Below, in pieces: positions 13,843-22,936 of a stretch of DNA of 64,000 bases. Under the pieces are notes generated by a model. It was not told where the DNA came from and ran no database searches. It saw nothing but the letters and a program-made list of their open reading frames with translations. Positions within the stretch are counted from its first letter, which is position 1. Each line of letters opens with the position of its first letter. Where the stretch lies: assembly GCF_000374065.1 (NCBI RefSeq), contig NZ_KB893251.1:1-64000 (forward strand), in the 5' to 3' direction. The DNA is from Spirosoma luteum DSM 19990. Its GTDB lineage: Bacteria; Bacteroidota; Bacteroidia; Cytophagales; Spirosomataceae. The translations under genes were made by a program, and so were the position numbers.

Positions 13843-16614
13843 ATGGCCCAATTCTACCGCACTTTCTTCCCATTACTGCTACTGACGATGCTGGCTATAG
13901 CCTCGCTGGCACAGTCACCGGCTGATAAGCCGGTTAGTGGTACATTCGAGCAGGTACGTTTTGAGCAGTTTGCCCAGACCATTGAAGCCCAGACCGCGTA
14001 TCGGTTCTTCTTCAACCCCGCCGAAGTCGATAGCCTTGTCGTTACGCTGAACGTTGAAAATCAACCGGTACGGTCGGTACTGCAACAGCTTTTTAACGGC
14101 ACAAAATACCAGTATGCCATTGATAATCAACTGCGCGTCTATATCACCATTGACCGGGTGATTCGGACGGAGCTGCCTATTGCTTTTTTCCGGGGTGGGC
14201 TACCCGGCTCGTCAACCGACTCCACGCTGAACGATTACCTCTCCCAACAGCAGAAAAAACGCCCGGAACCCGAAGCGAAGGTGTATGAAATTGGGAAACG
14301 AACCTCCCCCATCCGACCCGGCCGCTCTACCCTGTCCGGCTACGTGCGGAATGTAGCCTCCGGCGAACCCATTGTGGGGGCCGCCGTGTACGTCGAAAAT
14401 CCGCGTATCGGCACCGTATCCGACCCCTTTGGCTTTTATTCCGTTACCCTGCCCCGTGGCAAACATGACCTCAAAATCAGGAGTATCGGCCTGAAAGATA
14501 CCCGCCGACGCATTATCGTTTACTCGGACGATAGGTTCGACATTGAGATGGAGGACGACGTGATTGCGCTGAAAGAAGTGGTTATCGAAGCGGAAAAAGA
14601 CAAGAACATTTCGGGCCTGCAAATGGGGCAGGAACGGATTGATATCAAAAGTATCAAGCAGGTACCCACAGCCCTGGGTGAAGCCGATATACTGCGGGTT
14701 ATTCAGACACTACCGGGTGTGAAAACGGTGGGCGAAAGCTCCACCGGCCTCAACGTGCGCGGGGGTGCCACCGACCAGAACCTGATTCTGTACAACGATG
14801 CAACGATTTATAATTCGTCGCACCTGTTCGGCTTCTTCTCCGCCTTCAACCCCGACATGATTAAAAGTGCCGAACTCTACAAAAGCGCTATGCCGGCAAA
14901 GTTTGGCGGACGCCTGTCGTCGGTGCTGGATGTGCAAACGCGGGATGGCAACAAGAAGAAGCTTGTCGGGTCGGGCGGTATCGGGCTGCTAACGGGCCGA
15001 CTAACGCTGGAAGGCCCCATCCTGAAAGATAAAACCTCGTTTATTGTGGGCATCCGCTCCACCTACTCCGACTGGCTGCTGCACCAGTTGCAAAACGAGT
15101 CGTTTCAGAAAAGTCAGGCGCAGTTTTATGACCTGAATCTGCACATAACCCACGACATGAACGAACGGAACACGTTTTACCTGACGGGCTACGCCAGCCG
15201 GGATAAGTTTCGACTCAACAGCGATACGGCCTATGCCTACCAGAACAAGACTGTTACGCTGAAGTGGAAACATGTCATTACCAACAAACTGTACAGCGTT
15301 TTCACGGGTACTTACAGCGGCTACACTTACAGTGTGTCGAGCGATAAAAATCCGGTCAATGCCTATGATTTGGGCTTTGGTATCCATCAGACACAGGTGA
15401 AGGCTGATTTTAATTTTTTCCCGACCAATCAGCACACGGTGGATTTTGGCGTCAGTGCTACCTACTACAAACTCCATCCCGGCACGTTTCAGCCCAAAGG
15501 CGAGGCATCGCTGATAGTTCCGGATATTGTCGCCGATGAACAGGGGCTTGAAAATGCGCTGTACATCGGCGACCGCTTCGACCTGAGTCCCCGGCTCTCC
15601 ATAAGCGGTGGTCTTCGCTACTCACTGTACACCTATCTGGGTGCCCGTTCGGTGTATAACTACGTGCCGGGGCAGCCTAAAACGGTGGGTAATATCAGGG
15701 ATACGGTAGCCTACACAAACAACCAGCCCATCAGTACCTACCAGGGGCCGGAGTATCGGCTGTCACTTCGGTACGCCCTGTCCGGTACAGCTTCGGTGAA
15801 AGCGAGTTTCAACCGAACGCGGCAGTATATTCAGATGCTGTCCAATACCACCGTTATTTCGCCAACCGACATTTGGAAGCTGAGCGACCCCAATATCAAA
15901 CCGCAGATTGGCGACCAGTACGCCGTTGGCCTGTACAAGAACAATCGCACCAATACCATCGAACTATCGGTAGAAGCGTACTACAAAACCATGCAAAACC
16001 GGCTCGACTACCGGGGCGGGGCTTCGCTGATTCTGAATCATCACATCGAAACCGACGTCATCAACGCCGAGGGACTAGCTTACGGTGTTGAGTTCCTGGT
16101 TAAAAAAACAACGGGCAAACTGAATGGCTGGCTGAGTTATACCTATGCCCGTACCCTGCTCCGTACTACCAGCACGGGTAACAGCGAAACCATCAATCAG
16201 GGCAATTACTACCCCAGCAGCTTCGACAAACCGCACGACGTTACGCTCATCAGCAATTACAAAATAAATCGCCGGTTTAGCCTGTCGTTCAATTTTACGT
16301 ATAGCACGGGGCGACCCATCACGCTGCCGGTGTCCAAGTATTACCTCGATGGAGCCGCCCGGCTGCTGTATTCAGAGCGAAACCAGTACCGGATTCCTGA
16401 CTATTACCGCGCCGATGTGGCTATGAACATCGAAGGAAATCATAAAGTCAAGAAACTGGCGCACAGCTCCTGGACGGTTTCTGTCTACAACCTGCTTGGA
16501 CGGCACAATGCCTACTCGGTCTATTTCAAATCGGAGAATGGGGTCATAAAAAGTTATCAGCTCTCCATTTTTGGCAATCCGATTCCATCGGTCACGTATA
16601 ATTTTAGATTTTAA
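13843..16614 (+). CDS. TonB-dependent outer-membrane receptor with STN domain
   Basis: A 923-residue receptor. Order: signal peptide; STN domain about 30-115 (FEQFAQTIEAQTAYRFFF...PVRSVLQQLF); carboxypeptidase-regulatory-like domain about 165-245 (LSGYVRNVASGEPIVGAAVY); plug about 265-390 (VIQTLPGVKT, GLNVRGGATDQNLILYND); then a 22-strand type barrel ending in PSVTYNFRF. It uses TonB energy to import a ligand that cannot be told from sequence. An STN domain often couples to an anti-sigma FecR, but no FecR/sigma pair is encoded in the window. It is followed five bases later by the DUF4249 gene, a known Bacteroidota pairing. Confidence 0.93.
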   Translation: MAQFYRTFFPLLLLTMLAIASLAQSPADKPVSGTFEQVRFEQFAQTIEAQTAYRFFFNPAEVDSLVVTLNVENQPVRSVLQQLFNGTKYQYAIDNQLRVYITIDRVIRTELPIAFFRGGLPGSSTDSTLNDYLSQQQKKRPEPEAKVYEIGKRTSPIRPGRSTLSGYVRNVASGEPIVGAAVYVENPRIGTVSDPFGFYSVTLPRGKHDLKIRSIGLKDTRRRIIVYSDDRFDIEMEDDVIALKEVVIEAEKDKNISGLQMGQERIDIKSIKQVPTALGEADILRVIQTLPGVKTVGESSTGLNVRGGATDQNLILYNDATIYNSSHLFGFFSAFNPDMIKSAELYKSAMPAKFGGRLSSVLDVQTRDGNKKKLVGSGGIGLLTGRLTLEGPILKDKTSFIVGIRSTYSDWLLHQLQNESFQKSQAQFYDLNLHITHDMNERNTFYLTGYASRDKFRLNSDTAYAYQNKTVTLKWKHVITNKLYSVFTGTYSGYTYSVSSDKNPVNAYDLGFGIHQTQVKADFNFFPTNQHTVDFGVSATYYKLHPGTFQPKGEASLIVPDIVADEQGLENALYIGDRFDLSPRLSISGGLRYSLYTYLGARSVYNYVPGQPKTVGNIRDTVAYTNNQPISTYQGPEYRLSLRYALSGTASVKASFNRTRQYIQMLSNTTVISPTDIWKLSDPNIKPQIGDQYAVGLYKNNRTNTIELSVEAYYKTMQNRLDYRGGASLILNHHIETDVINAEGLAYGVEFLVKKTTGKLNGWLSYTYARTLLRTTSTGNSETINQGNYYPSSFDKPHDVTLISNYKINRRFSLSFNFTYSTGRPITLPVSKYYLDGAARLLYSERNQYRIPDYYRADVAMNIEGNHKVKKLAHSSWTVSVYNLLGRHNAYSVYFKSENGVIKSYQLSIFGNPIPSVTYNFRF

Positions 16615-16618
16615 GGCG

Positions 16619-17749
16619 ATGAAAAAACTAAGCGACAGCCATATAAGCCTGTTTTTGTCATTGTATTTTTTGTCGTTGCTCACGGGTTGCGTAGACCCGT
16701 ACCGGCCACCCGAAATCACCTCGCCCAACAGTTATCTGGTCGTGAACGGCTTCTTCGACAGTGCCCCCGGCGCCACAACGACCATCTCTCTGTCGCGTAC
16801 TCAGAACCTGGCTGACCCTAAACTTCCCACCGCCGAAACCAAGGCTGTGGTGACTATCGAGATGCCCAACAAAACGGCCTATACCCTGAAAGAAGGCACC
16901 AGCGGAGCATATACCCTGACGGGCGTTATGCCGGTAGTGGGTGAAACGTACCGCCTGCACATAAAAACCAAGGGGCAGGATTACTATTCGGACTACGTGC
17001 CGGTGGTACCAACGCCCCCTATCGACAGTATAAGCTGGCGGGCAGAAAACGATGGTCTGCAAATCAATGTGAACACGCATGACCCTACAAACAACACCCA
17101 CTATTACCGCTGGGATTTCGCATCGACCTGGGAATATTACACGCTGTACAACTCCCTGCTGGAGATAAAAAACACCCAGATTGTGGATCGACTGCAATCC
17201 GTTTTCCGGTGCTGGGGTAGCGATAACTCCACCAACATTATAACAACATCCACCAACCGGCTGAGCCAGGATGTAGTGAGTCAGTTTCCGTTGTTGCACA
17301 TACCCAGCACCTCCATCAAGCTGGGGGTCAAATACAGCATTATGGTCCGGCAGATTGGGCTGACCCAGGCGGGTTTTGAATACTATGACCAACTGGCCAG
17401 AATAACCCAGAACGTCGGCTCTATTTTCGACCCGCAACCGACGCAGATTACGGGCAATATTCATTCGGCCACCACTGCCAGCGACCTGGTGCTGGGCTTC
17501 TTTCGGGTCGGCACGGTCGATAGCAAACGCCTGTTTATTAGCCGCAGTCAGCTACCGTTTGGCTGGAATACCTACACCGGACTTGGGGGATGTACGATGG
17601 ATACGCTCAGTAAAAAAGATGTACTCGATATGAAGCCAGCCATTATCAGTTATGATGAGCTGACAAAGATGTACTTCACTACGTCCGAGGATTGCGCCGA
17701 TTGCCGGACGCGGGGTGGCGTAATCACAAAGCCTGACTTCTGGAAATGA
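16619..17749 (+). CDS. DUF4249 lipoprotein, partner of the TonB receptor
   Basis: From ATG 16619 the product is 376 residues with a lipobox after a hydrophobic stretch (LSLYFLSLLTGC). Residues 20-120 are beta-rich (SYLVVNGFFDSAPGATTTISL) as in DUF4249, and the C-terminal region has a Cys pair (EDCADCRTRGG). DUF4249 proteins are regularly encoded next to TonB receptors and probably form a surface lid or ligand-capture subunit; the exact role is not known. The gene starts five bases after the receptor and its stop overlaps the next ATG by four bases, showing tight coupling. Confidence 0.88.
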   Translation: MKKLSDSHISLFLSLYFLSLLTGCVDPYRPPEITSPNSYLVVNGFFDSAPGATTTISLSRTQNLADPKLPTAETKAVVTIEMPNKTAYTLKEGTSGAYTLTGVMPVVGETYRLHIKTKGQDYYSDYVPVVPTPPIDSISWRAENDGLQINVNTHDPTNNTHYYRWDFASTWEYYTLYNSLLEIKNTQIVDRLQSVFRCWGSDNSTNIITTSTNRLSQDVVSQFPLLHIPSTSIKLGVKYSIMVRQIGLTQAGFEYYDQLARITQNVGSIFDPQPTQITGNIHSATTASDLVLGFFRVGTVDSKRLFISRSQLPFGWNTYTGLGGCTMDTLSKKDVLDMKPAIISYDELTKMYFTTSEDCADCRTRGGVITKPDFWK

Positions 17750-20157
17750 TATCAACACCTTCCCGCACCCCTTTCCTGAATGCACTACTACTGTTACTGG
17801 TCTGTAGCCCATCGCTGTTTGGTCAGACCCCAAACCCGTCGGTAGCCATAACAAAGGCATTCGATACCTACCGTCGGCAAACGCTGGCCGAAAAACTGTT
17901 TGTTCATACCGACCAGGCCGGTTACCTCACCGGCGAAACCCTCTGGTTCAGTATCTATTACGTGGATGGTACGTATCACAAACCGCTTGATATCAGCCGG
18001 GTAGCTTATCTGGAATTACTGGATAAAGAAGGTCGCTCAGTAGTACAAACGAAAGTAGCACTCACTACAGGCGGAGGAAATGGCAGTCTCTTTCTGCCCG
18101 CATCCCTGCGGTCGGGCCTGTACCGGATGCGGGCGTATACCAACTGGATGAAGAACTTTAGTGCCGACTATTTCTTCGAAAAAAACCTGACCATCGTCAA
18201 CCCCTTCACCCCCATCGACCCGCCACTACCCAAAGCCATCACTGACTACGACATCCAGTTTTTCCCGGAAGGCGGCAATCTGGTACAGGGGCTGGCCAGT
18301 AAAGTAGCCTTTAAAGTAGCCGACTCAACCGGGCACGGTATACCCGTTCGGGGGTGGCTCATGAGTGGACAAAGCGACACACTGGTCCGGTTTGCATCCC
18401 ACAAGTTCGGGATGGGAACGTTCCGTTTTACCCCTACAGCCAATACTACTTATCGGGTTCTAATGCAGGACGAAAGTGGTCGTTCGTTTATGCGGTCGCT
18501 CCCATCCATTCAGCCGCAGGGATACGTAATGCGGCTGGAAGAAGCTCCCGGGGATAAACTAACCATCACCGTTAGCACTACCGTTGATGGAGCTTCAGCG
18601 GTGTATCTGTTTGCCCATACCCGCAATGCGATTAAAGCCGCCGAAATGCACTCTATTCAGGGCCAGTCCGGACAGGGAGAAACAACCTTTACACTCGATA
18701 AAAACGTGCTGGGCGAAGGCATCTCGCACTTCACCGTTTTTGATGCCAGCCAGCAGCCTGTTTGCGAACGGCTGTACTTCAAACGGCCCACACCGGTAGC
18801 TATCTCCTTAAAAACCAGCCAACCCACGTATGCTTCCCGTACCAAGGTGATGCTGGACATGTCGGTACAGGCACCCGCCAACAACAGCCACCAGACTAAG
18901 CTGTCCGTGGCCGTCTACCGGCTCGATTCGCTGGCGACTACTCATTCAGAAAACATCCTGAGTTATTTGTGGCTGATGGCCGACTTGTCCGGCTCCATCG
19001 AATCACCGGCGTATTACCTTCAGGAAGAATCCGATGCGGTGAAGCAGGCTACTGACAACCTGATGCTAACCCACGGCTGGCGCCGGTTTCGCTGGTCGGA
19101 TATGCTCCAGAATACACCCGCTCCCGTTAATGCGTTTACCCCCGAAATTAACGGCCCTATCATTCAGGGAACCGTTACCGACCCCGTTTCGGGTAAACCC
19201 CTGTCCAACAGACTTACGTACCTATCGACACCCGGCAAACCCATTCGGCTATATGTATCGCGGAGTGACTCCTTGGGGCGAATTCGGTTCGAGATGCAGG
19301 ATTTCTACGGAACGAAGAACATCATTGTGCAAACGACTCCGAAAGACAGTCTGGACAAACTGACTATAACCAACCCCTTCATCGAATCCACGTCACTACT
19401 TTCGCTACCCCCGCTCATGCTACCCGAATCGCGGGCCGATCAGCTCCTGAGCCGGAGTGTAGCCATGCAGGTACAATCCACCTTCTGGGGCGACCGTGCC
19501 GGGCAGTATCGTGGCCCCGTAGTGGACAGTACGGCGTTTTATGGTAAGCCCAGCGAATCGTATCTGCTGGATACCTATACGCGTTTTCCGCGCATGGAAG
19601 AGGTACTGCGCGAATATGTGCTGGGGGTGATGCCCCGCAAACGGCAGGGGCGATTCCACCTGGATGTGCTGAACGCGCCTTACCGGGCCATTTTTGAGCA
19701 AAGTCCACTGGTGATGATTGACGGAGTACCGGTGTTTGATATGGAGAAGGTGATTGACTTCAGCCCCCTGAAAATAAAGCAGCTGGATGTAGTCACAAAC
19801 GCCTACCTCATCAGTCCGGCCCTGTTTTACGGTGTCATCAGTTTCATGACGTACAAAGGCGATCTGGCGGGCTTTCCGCTTGATACCCGACTGCTGAAAC
19901 TCGACTATGATGGCCTGCAACGGCAACGGGAATTTTACGCCCCCCGCTACGACCGCCCCGCCAGTCGATTACCCGATGGGCGTACCCTGCTGTACTGGAA
20001 TCCGGCCTTGAAAACCAGCGCCCAGGGGAAAACCCAGCTTGATTTTTACACCTCCGACCAGACCGGCACGTATGTAGTGGAAGTCAACGGATTGACGAAC
20101 GAAGGGCATGCCGGGTATCAGCAGACACTTTTCAATGTAAAAAATACCCCGAAGTAG
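17746..20157 (+). CDS. MG2-domain secreted protein with plug-like C-terminal region
   Basis: An 803-residue secreted protein (signal MISTPSRTPFLNALLLLLVC...FGQ). Residues about 45-150 form an alpha-2-macroglobulin MG2-like domain (KLFVHTDQAGYLTGETLWFS, AYLELLDKEGRSVV). Further Ig-like and macroglobulin-type repeats follow. Near residues 640-710 the sequence PLVMIDGVPVFDMEKVIDF...GVISFMTYKG looks like the plug domain of SusC-type receptors but with no barrel after it. The start overlaps the DUF4249 stop by four bases. It likely works at the outer membrane with the receptor; the task is unknown. Confidence 0.8.
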   Translation: MISTPSRTPFLNALLLLLVCSPSLFGQTPNPSVAITKAFDTYRRQTLAEKLFVHTDQAGYLTGETLWFSIYYVDGTYHKPLDISRVAYLELLDKEGRSVVQTKVALTTGGGNGSLFLPASLRSGLYRMRAYTNWMKNFSADYFFEKNLTIVNPFTPIDPPLPKAITDYDIQFFPEGGNLVQGLASKVAFKVADSTGHGIPVRGWLMSGQSDTLVRFASHKFGMGTFRFTPTANTTYRVLMQDESGRSFMRSLPSIQPQGYVMRLEEAPGDKLTITVSTTVDGASAVYLFAHTRNAIKAAEMHSIQGQSGQGETTFTLDKNVLGEGISHFTVFDASQQPVCERLYFKRPTPVAISLKTSQPTYASRTKVMLDMSVQAPANNSHQTKLSVAVYRLDSLATTHSENILSYLWLMADLSGSIESPAYYLQEESDAVKQATDNLMLTHGWRRFRWSDMLQNTPAPVNAFTPEINGPIIQGTVTDPVSGKPLSNRLTYLSTPGKPIRLYVSRSDSLGRIRFEMQDFYGTKNIIVQTTPKDSLDKLTITNPFIESTSLLSLPPLMLPESRADQLLSRSVAMQVQSTFWGDRAGQYRGPVVDSTAFYGKPSESYLLDTYTRFPRMEEVLREYVLGVMPRKRQGRFHLDVLNAPYRAIFEQSPLVMIDGVPVFDMEKVIDFSPLKIKQLDVVTNAYLISPALFYGVISFMTYKGDLAGFPLDTRLLKLDYDGLQRQREFYAPRYDRPASRLPDGRTLLYWNPALKTSAQGKTQLDFYTSDQTGTYVVEVNGLTNEGHAGYQQTLFNVKNTPK

Positions 20158-20257
20158 GTGAGTACAGTACGGTGAAATTTCGACCAACCCGGACTTTTAC
20201 TACGAAGGCCCTATTTTGTCTGTCATTTCGCCCTGTACCTGTACACCCTACACCCTT

Positions 20258-22876
20258 ATGAATCGATTCCTTTTTCTTTTGCTGCTACTCCTGAACAGCC
20301 TTTGTACCGCTCGGGCGCAGTCTAAACCCCTCGTTACCAGTCAAACGGCCACCGGCAATACCGCTAAGCCCTGGACCTACTGGTGGTGGATGGGCAATGC
20401 CGTCAACGAACCCGATATCACCAACCTGCTCGAACAGTTTGCCAAAGCCGGGCTGGGCGGAGTTCACATCATCCCCATCTACGGGGTAAAAGGCTTCGAA
20501 AAGCAGTTTATTCCTTACCTGAGTGACCGCTGGATGGCGGTTTTTGCCCACACGGTTCATGAGGGGAAACGGCTGGGATTGGGTGTTGACCTAACCACCG
20601 GCACGGGTTGGCCCTTCGGCGGCCCCGGTGTAACTTCGGATATGGCGGCTAAAGCCTGGAAGGTAGAAGACGGGAAACTAACCTCCGTCCTGACAAAGCA
20701 ACAGGTAAAACGCCCCGCACCGGGTGCCCAGGGACCGGTCATTGACTACTTCAGTAAACAGGCCGTTGCACAGTATTTAAAACGCTTCGACTCCACCCTG
20801 ACCCAACTCCCGGAGCGGCCCAGGGCGGTGTACAACGACTCCTACGAAGTATATGGGGCCAACTGGACGGATAATTTCCTGGCTGAGTTCAAGGCCCGGC
20901 GGGGGTACAACCTCAACAGTCAACTAGCCGCTTTGCAGGATACGACCCAAACGCCCGAAAGCATCCTGGTGCATCAGGATTATCACCAGACCCTGTCCGA
21001 ACTCCTGCTCGATGGCTTTGCGAAAACCTGGGGTAACTGGGCTACCAAAGCCGGGTATTTATCCCGCAATCAGGCGCACGGTTCACCGGGTAATCTCATC
21101 GACCTCTACGCCCAGGCCGACATTCCCGAAACGGAATCATTCGGATCCAGCCGTTTTCCCATTCCCGGCCTGCGGGTCGATGCCAGTTACAGTGTCGAGC
21201 AGTTTGGCACGCCGAATCCGCTGGCCATGAAATTTGCGTCGTCGGCCGCGAACCTGCTGGGCAAACCACTGGTCAGTTCCGAAACGGGGACCTGGCTGGC
21301 CAATCATTTTCAGGTATCCCTGTCGCAGATAAAGCCGCAGATCGATGAGTTGCTGGCGGCTGGTATCAACCATATTTTCTACCATGGCATCCCCTACTCG
21401 CCCCCGTCCGAAGGGTGGCCCACTGTGGATTCGCCGGGATGGTTATTTTATGCCTCGACGAACTACGGTCCTACGTCGCATTTATGGCCGCATCTGCCCC
21501 TGCTGAATCAGTACATCGAACGCTGCCAGACACGCCTGCAAACCAGCAAATCCGACAACGATGTGCTGCTATACTTTCCTATCCATGATTTGTGGGCGAC
21601 GCGGGCCAGGTCGGCGGGGGGGATTCATCAGCTGGAAGTTCACCATGTAGAGCAGTGGCTATTGCCGCAACGGGTCGGGCAACTGGGCGAACAACTGGCA
21701 CAGCACGGCTACGCCTTCGACTACGTGTCCGACGACCTGCTGACGAAACTCACCGCCAGTCAAACCGGTATTCGCAGCCCGTCGGGAGTTACTTATAAAG
21801 TGGTGCTGGTACCCCGCAGCACGTATTTACCCGAAACATCGCTCCGGCAACTGGAGCGGCTGGCCCGGCAGGGTGCCCGGATTATTTTCGACGGACCGCT
21901 GGCGCAACAGGCACCGGGTTTCTACAACCATGAGGCCCGCTCGGAACAGGTAAAACAACTCGGCCAAACGCTCCTGAAACAGAAAGCCGTAACCGGCACA
22001 ACGGATGTTTTCAGTGCGCTGTCCAGATCAGGCATCCGGTCAGAACCCTGGGCTGCCGAAGGGCTGTCGTTTATCCGCAAACGGCGCGGTGCCGATACCA
22101 CGCAGTATTTTATCACGAACCTGGGCAACCAGTTTCATCAAAACTGGATTACGCTGTCGGCAACGGGCCGTGTGAGTCGGTATGACCCGCTGACGAATCA
22201 AGCGGAAACAGCACCCGTTCGGACAGGCAAAAATGGGCAGAATGAGGTATTCCTTCATCTCGAACCCGGTCAGTCCTGCTTTATCAACGTCAGCGCCGGA
22301 ACGCCCAACGTCGTGAATACGGAAGCCCAAAAACGCCTGACCAACCAGCCTGTCGGACCGGCCATTTCACTGACTAACTCTTGGCAATTCCAGTTTCTAA
22401 ATGGCAGACCGACTCTAACGACAAAAGTCACGATGCCCGGTCCCGGCTCCTGGGCAACCGTATCGGACTCGGCAGGGTATTTCTGGGGAATTGGCCGGTA
22501 TACGACTACCTTCGATTTACCCGCCGGAACAAAAGCATCACCCTACCTGCTGAGCCTGGGCGATGTACGGGAAGTAGCCGACGTACGGCTAAACGGGGAG
22601 TCGATTGGTACGGCCTGGTGCATCCCCTATCAGTTGACCCTACCCGCCGACAAACTAAAACCCAGTAATAACCGACTGGAAGTTGACGTTACGAACCTGT
22701 CGGCCAATTACATGCGGCTCTACGACCGAATCCATCCGGAGTGGAAGAAATTTTATGACATCAACATCGTGGACATCCGCTACAAACCCTTCGATGCGAC
22801 GAAATGGGATGCCCTGCCTTCCGGGCTACTCGGGCCGGTTACGCTGACGCCAGCTGGTTCTTTGGCGGATAAGTAA
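20258..22876 (+). CDS. GH106-like alpha-L-rhamnosidase, secreted
   Basis: From ATG 20258 the product is 872 residues with a signal peptide (MNRFLFLLLLLLNSLCTARAQ). PWTYWWWMGNAVNEPDI, AGLGGVHIIPIYGVKG and GLGVDLTTGTGWPFGGP are the signature of the GH106 family, which removes terminal rhamnose from plant glycans. Met-rich inner parts (FYHGIPYSPPSEGWP) and a C-terminal galactose-binding-like domain (WQFQFLNGRPTL ... VADVRLNGESIGTAW) follow. Length is near the family norm. It sits between the TonB operon and the PQQ dehydrogenase, fitting plant polysaccharide use. Activity on a particular linkage cannot be read. Confidence 0.88.
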   Translation: MNRFLFLLLLLLNSLCTARAQSKPLVTSQTATGNTAKPWTYWWWMGNAVNEPDITNLLEQFAKAGLGGVHIIPIYGVKGFEKQFIPYLSDRWMAVFAHTVHEGKRLGLGVDLTTGTGWPFGGPGVTSDMAAKAWKVEDGKLTSVLTKQQVKRPAPGAQGPVIDYFSKQAVAQYLKRFDSTLTQLPERPRAVYNDSYEVYGANWTDNFLAEFKARRGYNLNSQLAALQDTTQTPESILVHQDYHQTLSELLLDGFAKTWGNWATKAGYLSRNQAHGSPGNLIDLYAQADIPETESFGSSRFPIPGLRVDASYSVEQFGTPNPLAMKFASSAANLLGKPLVSSETGTWLANHFQVSLSQIKPQIDELLAAGINHIFYHGIPYSPPSEGWPTVDSPGWLFYASTNYGPTSHLWPHLPLLNQYIERCQTRLQTSKSDNDVLLYFPIHDLWATRARSAGGIHQLEVHHVEQWLLPQRVGQLGEQLAQHGYAFDYVSDDLLTKLTASQTGIRSPSGVTYKVVLVPRSTYLPETSLRQLERLARQGARIIFDGPLAQQAPGFYNHEARSEQVKQLGQTLLKQKAVTGTTDVFSALSRSGIRSEPWAAEGLSFIRKRRGADTTQYFITNLGNQFHQNWITLSATGRVSRYDPLTNQAETAPVRTGKNGQNEVFLHLEPGQSCFINVSAGTPNVVNTEAQKRLTNQPVGPAISLTNSWQFQFLNGRPTLTTKVTMPGPGSWATVSDSAGYFWGIGRYTTTFDLPAGTKASPYLLSLGDVREVADVRLNGESIGTAWCIPYQLTLPADKLKPSNNRLEVDVTNLSANYMRLYDRIHPEWKKFYDINIVDIRYKPFDATKWDALPSGLLGPVTLTPAGSLADK

Positions 22877-22936
22877 TTCCTCTTTTCAGCTGCCGCCAAA
22901 GTGGGTATATTTAGCCCCTTGACGTATTCTTACCCC

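Noticed and set aside
13843-16614. FecR/sigma-factor control of the STN-bearing receptor
   Set aside because: No FecR-like or ECF sigma gene is adjacent or elsewhere in the window.
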